This document shows, piece after piece, positions 1-5,414 of a stretch of 5,414 bases of DNA. This stretch comes from Chloroflexota bacterium (GTDB taxonomy: Bacteria; Chloroflexota; Dehalococcoidia; Lucifugimonadales; Australimonadaceae), in NCBI GenBank assembly GCA_026713505.1, contig JAPOOH010000005.1, positions 1-5,414 on the forward strand. The letters are read 5' to 3'. The notes beneath the pieces are model-generated. The model did no database searches and had not been told where the DNA came from. It was given only the letters and a program-made list of their open reading frames with translations. Numbering within the stretch: position 1 is the stretch's first letter; every line of letters starts with the position of its first letter. A program made the position numbers and the translations under genes.

Positions 1-906
1 GGCGGGGCGCCCGGTGTCGAGCTTCCAGAGCGCCTCGTAGGTCGTCCATCGTGCCGCGTCCAGGTGGTTCACGATGTCGATGATGTGGTCCTGCACACGC
101 TGAAAGCGTCCGATGGGCTGCTGGAACTGCCGCCGCGTTCGGCTGTACTCCAGGCACATCTGGAAGACGCTCTCCAAGCCGCCGACCTGGTACGCGCTGA
201 GGACCGCGGTCGCCTTGAGCTTCGCGCGTTCGAACGCGACCCAGGCATCAGCCGCACCGCCGAGCAGCGCGTCCTCGCCGACGGAGACCCCGTCCAGCCG
301 CACGTCGCCAAGGCCGGTAGAGAGTCCCCGCAGCGTTCGACAAGCGATGCCCGGCGCGTCCGCAGGGACCACGAAGAGCCCAACGCCGTCTCCGCTGCGG
401 GCTGCGACGAGCAGGTGCGTTGCCTGCTCGGCGTCGGGCACGTGGAGCTTCACGCCGGCGAGCGTGTAGCCGTCCGCCGTGCGCGCGGCCGTCGTCTGCA
501 CGTCGCCGCGCTCCCAGCCGTACTCCGGCTCGGTGACTGCCACGGCGAAGACCTCGTCGCCTGATGCGATGGCGGGCAGGTGAGCGGCCTGCTGCCCGGC
601 GCTGCCGCACTCCTGCAGCGCAAGCGCCGCGAAGACGCCGGACGAGAATTGCGGGCCGGGCACGGGGCCCCTGCCGAGCTCCTCGAACACGACCCCGGCG
701 TCGGAGAACGAGCCGCCAACGCCGCCGCGGTCTTCAGGCACGAGGCTGCCGAGCAAGCCGGTTGAGGCGAGCGCGGACCACCCCTGGGACACGTCCACGC
801 TTCCGGCGTCGATGGAGACGAGCGTCTCTTTCGTGAAGTCACGGCGCAGCAGGTCCTGGATGGTGGACTGGAGCATGCGCTGCTGTTCGTTGAGGAGCAG
901 GTCCAT
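1..906 (-). CDS. acyl-CoA dehydrogenase, partial (C-terminus beyond left edge); probable non-catalytic partner subunit
   Basis: The frame is open from an ATG at 904-906 to base 1, giving 302 codons without a stop, so the C-terminal quarter of a typical 370-400 residue acyl-CoA dehydrogenase is missing. Family signs seen: an N-terminal helical region; a middle domain with TEPEYGWERGD (about residues 125-135), which occupies the place of the FAD-binding TEPxxGSD loop; and the helix segment EYSRTRRQFQQPIGRFQ (about 253-269), matching the hallmark R-QFG-PIG-FQ motif. Aligning by hand from that motif, the isovaleryl-CoA-dehydrogenase-type catalytic Glu falls near Ala232, so it appears absent; the alternative C-terminal Glu site lies outside the window. 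The start is chosen because it lies 2 bp after the stop of the upstream dehydrogenase, implying translational coupling; a later Met11 is possible. It probably oxidises acyl-CoA thioesters in the cytoplasm together with the upstream gene product. Substrate unknown. Confidence 0.9.
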   Translation of the reverse strand, partial: MDLLLNEQQRMLQSTIQDLLRRDFTKETLVSIDAGSVDVSQGWSALASTGLLGSLVPEDRGGVGGSFSDAGVVFEELGRGPVPGPQFSSGVFAALALQECGSAGQQAAHLPAIASGDEVFAVAVTEPEYGWERGDVQTTAARTADGYTLAGVKLHVPDAEQATHLLVAARSGDGVGLFVVPADAPGIACRTLRGLSTGLGDVRLDGVSVGEDALLGGAADAWVAFERAKLKATAVLSAYQVGGLESVFQMCLEYSRTRRQFQQPIGRFQRVQDHIIDIVNHLDAARWTTYEALWKLDTGRPA

Positions 907-908
907 GC

Positions 909-2144
909 CTAGCGCAGTCTCCCCGGTTCTTCCCGGACGTCACGCCCGATGCCGAGCCGCCGCGCGATGATGACGCGTTGTATCTCCGCAGTGCCGCCGG
1001 GGTGCTGGTCGACGATGGCGCCGCGCTGGTGCACCTCGACGTGGCCGCCGGCGACGGCCCACTCGTCGGGTGATTCGACAAGAGCCTGCGGGCCCATCAC
1101 GTCCAGCACGGCGCGCGCCTTGGCGAGCTGGCCGCGCTTCTGGTAGAGGTACGCCTGCGCGCCCTCGTACGTGAGCTGCCTGCCCTGTCCGCGCCAGGCG
1201 TAGTTGCGGAAGTGCAGCAGGCGCGTCACTTCAGCGTCGATGTAGAAGTCGACGAGGCGGTCGCGCACGTCCTGGTCGTCCAGGAGCGGCCTGCCACCGC
1301 GCTTCGCGTTGCGGGCGTACTCGAACACGCGCTCGGTGAGCGGGTCGTCGCGGACGGCGCTGCGGAGCAGGCCGTGCTCGATCTCCAGGTGCGTTCCCGC
1401 TACCTTCCAGCCGTTGCCTTCGCCGCCCACGAGGTTGAACGCGGGCACGCGGACGTTGTCGAAGTAGACGGTGTTCTTGATGCCGCTCGCGGCCCCGCGC
1501 TCGCCGCCGACGAAGAGGAGGTCCATCTGCTCGACGGTGACGCCCGGCAGGTCCATCGGCATCATCAACCAACCGAGGTTCTCGTGCCGCGGAGCGTCCG
1601 GGTCGGTGACGACGATCATCCACGAGTACTCCGCGCCGTGGCTGCTGCCGACGAATATCTTGGTGCCGTTGACGACGTACTCGTCGCCGTCGCGGATGGC
1701 GGTCGTGCGGACGCTGGCGAGGTCGGAGCCGGACTCCGGCTCGGTGAGCAGCTGCCAGGTGCGTATCGTGCCCCGCAGGATCATCGGGAGGAAGTGCGCC
1801 TTCTGCTCCTCGGTTCCCCAGACGTTGATGGCGACTGCGCCGAGCTTGCCGCCGGTGTCGTAGTAAGGCGGCAGCGGCATGTTGTACCGGTCCAGCTCCT
1901 CCTCCAGCGCCATGGCGAGCTCCATGGAGAGCCCGCCGCCGCCGTACTCGGCCGGCATGGTGGGGTAGAGCCAGCCCTTCGCGCCCAGCCTGCGCCCGAA
2001 CTCGCGCTGAAGCTCGTACTCGTCGCGGGTGAGATTTGCCGGGTCCGGGTGGTCGGGGATGCGGGGGACGTTCTGCTCGATCCAGGCGCGCGCCTCCTGG
2101 CGGAACGCATCCTGCTCGGGCGTCCATTCAAGTTCGAAGTCCAT
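909..2144 (-). CDS. acyl-CoA dehydrogenase, probable catalytic subunit
   Basis: The product is a complete 411-residue flavoprotein of the acyl-CoA dehydrogenase family, which introduces an alpha,beta double bond into acyl-CoA and passes electrons to electron-transfer flavoprotein. Visible features: N-terminal helical domain with the substrate-pocket segment PAEYGGGGLS (about 64-73); canonical FAD-binding loop WQLLTEPESGSDLASV (about 130-145); beta-domain GTKIFVGSSHGAEY (160-173); GNGWKVAG (243-250); and the C-terminal GGTAEIQRVIIARRLG (383-398). At the medium-chain-type catalytic position (the Glu of YEGT) this protein has Gly383. A Glu at about 256 in the LEIEHG segment sits where isovaleryl-CoA dehydrogenase and FadE-type enzymes place their base. 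It overlaps the end of the protease gene by 17 bp and is followed after 2 bp by a second dehydrogenase, suggesting a heteromeric enzyme. No Shine-Dalgarno sequence is seen before the ATG. The exact acyl substrate cannot be told. Confidence 0.95.
   Translation of the reverse strand: MDFELEWTPEQDAFRQEARAWIEQNVPRIPDHPDPANLTRDEYELQREFGRRLGAKGWLYPTMPAEYGGGGLSMELAMALEEELDRYNMPLPPYYDTGGKLGAVAINVWGTEEQKAHFLPMILRGTIRTWQLLTEPESGSDLASVRTTAIRDGDEYVVNGTKIFVGSSHGAEYSWMIVVTDPDAPRHENLGWLMMPMDLPGVTVEQMDLLFVGGERGAASGIKNTVYFDNVRVPAFNLVGGEGNGWKVAGTHLEIEHGLLRSAVRDDPLTERVFEYARNAKRGGRPLLDDQDVRDRLVDFYIDAEVTRLLHFRNYAWRGQGRQLTYEGAQAYLYQKRGQLAKARAVLDVMGPQALVESPDEWAVAGGHVEVHQRGAIVDQHPGGTAEIQRVIIARRLGIGRDVREEPGRLR
919..924 (-). 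promoter_or_regulatory. ribosome binding site candidate for the second acyl-CoA dehydrogenase
   Basis: Read on the minus strand, GGGGAG lies inside the last codons of the upstream dehydrogenase, 12 bases before the ATG at 906. The spacing is somewhat long. With only 2 bp between the two genes, terminating ribosomes may reinitiate without much help from this site. Confidence 0.4.
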
Positions 2145-2562
2145 AACGGGCGGATGTTAGCAGATGGTGGGGAGGGGAGCGGTGCCAGGCGGCGAGGGGT
2201 TCGATGGTAACGGCGCCGCCCTCGACAACGTCGAGCGCGACCCGGCTGCCACTGAGCATCCGCATCCCGATAAGAGGTTTGTCTCCCGCTTCATAGACCC
2301 GAATCGCGCCCCGTCCGCCGTGCCACACTACTGAAGCAGTGTAGATGGCGTGCATCTGCGTGCTCCCGTCAGCAAGCACCATGGGCCTTTCGCCTTGGCT
2401 GGCCAGCCCAAGCTGCTGAATCATGGAATGCGGCAATACGAGGCATCCCGTGTAACCCGTGTCAAGCACAGCTTCGCAAGGCTGCGTTTGCCCCGCCTGG
2501 CTCTCGATGGGCACAAAGAGGATCGCTTCTCGCTGCCTCACTATCCCGCTAATGGTCGTCAT
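2128..2562 (-). CDS. retropepsin-like clan AA aspartic protease
   Basis: The product is 144 residues long and has the layout of a single-domain, retropepsin-like bacterial aspartic protease, expected to act as a homodimer with one DTG from each chain. Seen in sequence: EAVLDTGYTGCLVLP (about 30-44) with catalytic Asp34 in the DTG triad; a flap-like strand MVLADGS (61-67); and the hydrophobic-Gly motif PLIGM (96-100) followed by VVEGGAVTIEPL (112-123), where proteins of this group as I remember them normally end. About 21 further residues follow here and run into the next gene. The ATG at 2560-2562 is chosen because the protein then begins MTTISGIV, as relatives do, overlaps the upstream small gene by only 14 bp, and has GGGGGA 10 bases upstream. 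An ATG at 2628 would add 22 unconserved residues and overlap the upstream gene by 80 bp. No signal peptide or membrane segment, so probably cytoplasmic. Substrate unknown. Confidence 0.85.
   Translation of the reverse strand: MTTISGIVRQREAILFVPIESQAGQTQPCEAVLDTGYTGCLVLPHSMIQQLGLASQGERPMVLADGSTQMHAIYTASVVWHGGRGAIRVYEAGDKPLIGMRMLSGSRVALDVVEGGAVTIEPLAAWHRSPPHHLLTSARYGLRT
2154..2159 (-). promoter_or_regulatory. possible -10 box for a leaderless acyl-CoA dehydrogenase transcript
   Basis: On the minus strand TGCTAACAT carries an extended-TG -10-like hexamer TAACAT, which matches the TANNNT pattern and agrees with TATAAT at 4 of 6 positions. Nine bases separate it from the ATG at 2144, so transcription starting 6-7 bases downstream would begin almost at the start codon. 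No -35 element and no Shine-Dalgarno sequence are visible. It lies within the C-terminal codons of the protease gene. A match this short can arise by chance. Confidence 0.3.
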
Positions 2563-2821
2563 CAGGAATAAGTCCCCCGAAACTCTCGACTCCCTTATAG
2601 CCGATGCGTTCTCCCCACGTACGTGCATCGGGGCGGCGGGCGAGGAGCTTCACGGTAGCTTCCAGATCCTCTTCGTCTATCTCGTAGTCGCCACTGTCAA
2701 CGTCGATGACGACGACCTTGCCTTTCAGATGGGGATAGACGAGCGGGCGTACCTTCTTTCTGTAGATCGCCTGCCCTCGGGCAGCGATACTCCTGCGCGG
2801 GAGCGGCAGCCTGATGTTCAT
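2549..2821 (-). CDS. small conserved protein paired with clan AA aspartic protease
   Basis: This 90-residue protein resembles, from memory, a widespread family of short hypothetical proteins encoded just upstream of single-domain aspartic proteases in cyanobacteria and Chloroflexota. Recognisable parts: ARGQAIYRKKVRPLV (about 14-28), GKVVVIDVDSGDYEID (34-49), a charged helix EDLEATVKLLARRPDA (51-66), and RIGYKG (72-77). No signal peptide, membrane segment or catalytic motif is seen. The start at 2819-2821 is strongly supported by a GGAGGAG ribosome binding site ending 3 bases upstream; an ATG 32 codons earlier lacks this and adds residues of no family character. The stop overlaps the protease start by 14 bp, so the two are translationally coupled. 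Codon use (AGA, GTA, ATA, GGA, GAA present) is looser than in the flanking genes. Function is not known; a substrate, partner or regulator of the protease is possible but is inference. Confidence 0.83.
   Translation of the reverse strand: MNIRLPLPRRSIAARGQAIYRKKVRPLVYPHLKGKVVVIDVDSGDYEIDEEDLEATVKLLARRPDARTWGERIGYKGVESFGGLIPDDDH
2573..2578 (-). promoter_or_regulatory. ribosome binding site candidate for the aspartic protease
   Basis: On the minus strand GGGGGA occurs 10 bases before the ATG at 2562, inside the 3' end of the small gene. It helps to decide the protease start at 2562 rather than at 2628. The spacing is acceptable but not ideal. Confidence 0.45.
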
Positions 2822-2964
2822 GTGCTCCTCCGACGACAACCGTCGCCGAGAGTGCAGGGCGTGCTGAATGCCAGGGGCAATAGCTGTGTGTCGCACAAAT
2901 GGACCATCCCGCACCATCTCGGCGGAGCGGGGTGGTGTCAGGCGTTCGCCGGGACTTCGGCTTT
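2822..2964. other. intergenic region between the VWA gene and the small-protein/protease module
   Basis: About 143 bases hold the strong ribosome binding site of the small gene and a 5-bp stem with a 5-base loop next to it (2831-2845). Just after the VWA stop codon there are two tiny stems (2941-2950 and 2950-2963) with no following T tract on the minus strand, so they are not a convincing terminator. No good -35/-10 pair was found for the small gene. Whether the module shares a transcript with the VWA gene or has its own promoter stays open. Confidence 0.5.
2826..2831 (-). promoter_or_regulatory. strong ribosome binding site for the small conserved gene
   Basis: On the minus strand the sequence GGAGGAGCAC directly precedes the ATG at 2821, giving a near-perfect Shine-Dalgarno core at good spacing. 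It fixes the start of the 90-residue protein. A perfect 5-bp inverted repeat (2831-2845) abuts it on the 5' side. Confidence 0.8.
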
Positions 2965-5409
2965 CTACAGCGTGATCTTCTTGTAGAGCTGGGGCAGGCG
3001 GCGCGGGAGCTCCATGATATCCGGCAGCACCTCGTAGTTGAGGTCGCCGGTCATGGTGCGGAGGTAGTCATGGCCGTTGCGGTCGACGGTCAGGCAGAAG
3101 GGCGTGATGTCCACGTTGCGCGCCTCCATCAGGGCCATGCGCGTGTCCTGGACGGCGTACTCCTTCTCGACCCCCTCGCGCGAGTAGCCGCGGTCCTGCG
3201 GGCGGCCGTCGCTGATGACGAACATGAACTTGGTCTTGGCGTCCACGCTGGCGAGCTTCGAGGTGGCGTGACGGATGGCCGGGGCCATGCGCGTAGCGTG
3301 GAGCGGGGCGACCTTGTCCATGCGGCGCTTCACGCGGTCCGTGAAGAGTTCCTCGACCTCCTTGATGACGTAGAACTCGACGTTCTCGCGTCCGAAGCCC
3401 GAGAAGCCGTAGACGCCGTAACGGTCGCCGATGGTCTCGAGCGCGTTCATCAGCAGCACCATCGACTCCTTCTCGACGTCGATGATGCGCTTGTAGGGGC
3501 GGCGGGCGGTCTCGCCGCGGCGGGCGCGGAGCCACGCGGTGTAGGCGACGGGGTCGCCGGGGGCGTTCCAGTCGGAGTCGCGTGAGCTCTCCTCCACTGC
3601 CTCCGCAGTAGAGGCGCTCATGTCCAGCAGGAAGACGACGGCGACGTCGCGCTCGTCCTTGTTGCGCCGCCAGTAGATCCGCTCGTCCGGTGTCATCTTG
3701 TTCCGCAGGTCGATGAGAGCCTCGATGCCGGCGTCCAGATCCACGTCCTCGCCCTCCGGCAGCCGCTTCACCTTGCGGTACATCTCCGGGCGCACGGACT
3801 CGAACTGGCGCTTGATCTGCTCGATGAGCCCTGCATAGGCGTGCATCGTTTCGTTGTAGAAGGCGGTCTCCCCGGAGACGGCGATGCGCTCCTGAACGAT
3901 GCACCAGCGCGGGCGGTAGTCTTTGGCGCGGAAGTCCCACTCGTCGTAGGCGTACGAGCGGGGTTCGTGCGGTTCCAGCGGGCCGCCTTCCTCGTCGACG
4001 TGGGGAATCTGGTTGTAGCCGGAGCCCGCGGGGTTCTGCGGTGCGTCCGCGCCCATCTCCTTCATCATATTGGCGGCGACGGTCGTGACCTCGGCGTCGT
4101 CGGCGAAGTCGATCTCGGTGGAGTCGCGCAAGGCCTGTTCGAGCTCCGCCTGCGACATGCCCTGGGCGCTCTCAGAGCCGTCGTCATCGCCGGGCTCGGC
4201 CTGTCCGCGCATCTGGGCGAGCAGTTGCACCATCTCCGGCTTGAAGTCGCCGCGGTAGTCGACGTCGTCCGGCGATTCGTACTCGTCTCCGGGCGTCTCC
4301 TCCTGGGCCTCCTCGGCCTCGGCGCGCAGCCGCGCCACGATCTCTTCCAGCGTGGGCTCATCGAAGTCGGCGTCGCTGAGGTCGACGGTCTCCCAGTCAT
4401 CCAGGGCAACGAATTCGTTGGGCACCTGGGAAAGCGTGTAGTACATGCGCAGCGCCGCCTCTGCGGAGTCCTCGGACGTGGCGTCGTGGTTGCGCACGCT
4501 GCGCAGGAGACCGGCGAGTTGCATCGCCTGCCGTGCGTAGCTCGAGGGGACGCGGGCGCTGGTCTGCCCCAGGCTGAGCCGCACGAGCGACTCCATGAGC
4601 GCCATCTGGGCGGGCATCATCTCGATGGGGCCGCGAGCGTCCAGGGCATCGCTCTGCACGCGCTGGTAGCTCGGCGCCAGCCCGCGGTACTGGTTCATGA
4701 TGCGGTGGTCTATGCGCACGCTCTCCGTGGTGGAGAAGAGGTCGGCCGCCATGGCGCGCACCGGGAAGAGGTCGAAGAACGAAGTGACCTCGGTGGAGCC
4801 GGGCATCGTGCCGAGTCCCTCGGCGATGCCCTCGCGGTAATCGTTGAAGCCGGACGAGGGAGAGTGGAAGTCAAAGTCGAAGCTCTTGAACTCCAGGTGC
4901 CCTACCTGGTGCGTGGTGACGACCTTGAGCCAGGCGAAGTTCTCGCTCTTGGTGTCGCGCAGGTCGACGGTGGACGGGAGGAAGACGCTCTTGCCATCGG
5001 TTGTGGCGAACTCGACGGAGACCCAGCCGATGTTGCGGTGGGTGATATCGTTCGCCTCTTGAAGTTCGACCTCTGTGCCTGCGAGGGCGTTCGAGTACAT
5101 GCGCAGGAGGCCGTGCACCTTCTCCAACTCGATGCTGGACGAGAGCTGATCGAGGAGCGTCTCGGCGCGCGCTGACTCGAGCCGGAAGTAGGCGATGCCC
5201 GCGTCCGGGTTGTCGCGCAGGAACTCGAGGCCGCGACCGGACCCGGTGTCCACTTGCCTCGGGCTGAGGCGGGCAAGGACGCTGGGCGCGGTGCGCAGGA
5301 AAGCGCTGACGGCTTCAGCGGAGGTGTCGGCGAGGTCTTCCGCGCGCTCGAGCACCATCGTCTGCAACTCCTGCGGAAGCTGCCCGAGCGAGTGTGCGCT
5401 CTCCACCAT
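2965..5409 (-). CDS. NorD/CbbO-like VWA-domain protein (MIDAS-containing metalloenzyme activation factor family)
   Basis: An 814-residue protein, close to the length of CbbO-type members and longer than classical NorD. The N-terminal 200 residues are helical with family-like segments: GIAYFRLESA (71-80), SVFLPSTVDL (141-150) and THQVGHLEFKSFDF (166-179). Residues about 343-450 form an acidic, low-conservation linker. The C-terminal VWA domain (about 585-814) has a complete MIDAS metal site: D596-x-S598-x-S600, T706 in HATRMAP and D734 in VISDGRPQD. Other family signs are RIIDVEKE (641-648), GVYGFSGFGRENV (665-677) and YAVQDTRMALMEAR (751-764). In known systems NorD or CbbO partners a MoxR-class AAA+ ATPase (NorQ/CbbQ) to activate nitric oxide reductase or Rubisco; the target here is unknown and no ATPase gene is visible. 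The ATG at 5407-5409 is the first in the window, but only five bases precede it and the frame is open upstream, so the true start could lie outside. No signal peptide; cytoplasmic. Confidence 0.9.
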   Translation of the reverse strand: MVESAHSLGQLPQELQTMVLERAEDLADTSAEAVSAFLRTAPSVLARLSPRQVDTGSGRGLEFLRDNPDAGIAYFRLESARAETLLDQLSSSIELEKVHGLLRMYSNALAGTEVELQEANDITHRNIGWVSVEFATTDGKSVFLPSTVDLRDTKSENFAWLKVVTTHQVGHLEFKSFDFDFHSPSSGFNDYREGIAEGLGTMPGSTEVTSFFDLFPVRAMAADLFSTTESVRIDHRIMNQYRGLAPSYQRVQSDALDARGPIEMMPAQMALMESLVRLSLGQTSARVPSSYARQAMQLAGLLRSVRNHDATSEDSAEAALRMYYTLSQVPNEFVALDDWETVDLSDADFDEPTLEEIVARLRAEAEEAQEETPGDEYESPDDVDYRGDFKPEMVQLLAQMRGQAEPGDDDGSESAQGMSQAELEQALRDSTEIDFADDAEVTTVAANMMKEMGADAPQNPAGSGYNQIPHVDEEGGPLEPHEPRSYAYDEWDFRAKDYRPRWCIVQERIAVSGETAFYNETMHAYAGLIEQIKRQFESVRPEMYRKVKRLPEGEDVDLDAGIEALIDLRNKMTPDERIYWRRNKDERDVAVVFLLDMSASTAEAVEESSRDSDWNAPGDPVAYTAWLRARRGETARRPYKRIIDVEKESMVLLMNALETIGDRYGVYGFSGFGRENVEFYVIKEVEELFTDRVKRRMDKVAPLHATRMAPAIRHATSKLASVDAKTKFMFVISDGRPQDRGYSREGVEKEYAVQDTRMALMEARNVDITPFCLTVDRNGHDYLRTMTGDLNYEVLPDIMELPRRLPQLYKKITL

Positions 5410-5414
5410 GAAAC

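Noticed and set aside
1212..2210. Open plus-strand frame of 332 codons opposite the acyl-CoA dehydrogenase
   Set aside because: It is the antisense shadow of a clear dehydrogenase; the translation is compositionally biased and has no recognisable motif.
2563..2628. Upstream ATG that would lengthen the protease by 22 residues
   Set aside because: It would overlap the small gene by 80 bp and add residues not expected at the start of this family; the ATG at 2562 has a reasonable ribosome binding site and the expected N-terminus.
2822..2917. Upstream ATG that would lengthen the small protein by 32 residues
   Set aside because: The strong GGAGGAG site points to the ATG at 2821, and the extra residues have no family character.
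2941..2963. Possible terminator after the VWA gene
   Set aside because: Only two 4-bp stems are present and no T tract follows on the minus strand, so it does not meet the pattern of an intrinsic terminator.
2459..2986. Plus-strand frame of 175 codons across the small gene and the intergenic region
   Set aside because: It covers the opposite strand of a coding pair with family-like residues and a strong ribosome binding site; its own translation shows no family resemblance.
2899..3585. Open plus-strand frame of 228 codons opposite the VWA domain
   Set aside because: It lies opposite the conserved MIDAS-bearing region; the translation is Val/Ala/Gly/Asp-rich and lacks domain character.
3841..5175. 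Open plus-strand frame of 444 codons opposite the VWA gene
   Set aside because: It mirrors the GC-rich third positions of the well-supported minus-strand gene, its translation is Val/Gly/Leu/Arg-rich without any domain, and it shows no ribosome binding site that would argue for it.

Overview
The window is a high-GC bacterial chromosomal fragment in which all five supported genes lie on the minus strand, so in transcription order it reads from right to left. The order is: a NorD/CbbO-type von Willebrand A (VWA) protein (5409 to 2965), a small 90-residue conserved protein (2821 to 2549), a retropepsin-like aspartic protease (2562 to 2128), an acyl-CoA dehydrogenase (2144 to 909), and a second acyl-CoA dehydrogenase that starts at 906 and runs off the left edge. 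No RNA genes, insertion sequences, CRISPR arrays or long repeats were seen. The largest gap between genes is about 143 bases.

The organism cannot be fixed from this window. GC-rich third codon positions, paired acyl-CoA dehydrogenases, a long NorD-like VWA protein and the small-protein/clan-AA-protease pair together would suit a Chloroflexota lineage (Dehalococcoidia or SAR202-like). An actinobacterium or another high-GC environmental bacterium is also possible. This is an inference from general gene content, not from a marker gene.

Right part (2965-5414): a protein of about 814 residues with a NorD/CbbO-like N-terminal region, a long acidic linker and a C-terminal VWA domain with an intact MIDAS metal site. 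Members of this family normally work with a MoxR-class AAA+ ATPase (NorQ/CbbQ) as a chaperone that activates a metalloenzyme. No ATPase is visible here, so it would have to lie beyond the right edge or elsewhere.

Middle part (2128-2831): a compact two-gene module with overlapping reading frames (14 bp) and a strong ribosome binding site in front of the first gene. It has a somewhat lower GC content and looser codon use than its neighbours. The small protein and the DTG-type protease look like a recurrent pair, and their shared function is not known to me. This is the least understood part of the window.

Left part (1-2144): two acyl-CoA dehydrogenase genes separated by only 2 bp, probably translationally coupled. 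The first carries the canonical FAD-binding loop and an isovaleryl-CoA-dehydrogenase-type catalytic Glu. The second has a degenerate FAD loop and lacks that Glu. This suggests a heteromeric (alpha2beta2-like) acyl-CoA dehydrogenase for beta-oxidation of an unusual acyl or steroid-like CoA thioester. The first of the pair has no Shine-Dalgarno sequence but does have a TAACAT -10-like box placed so that the transcript could be leaderless.
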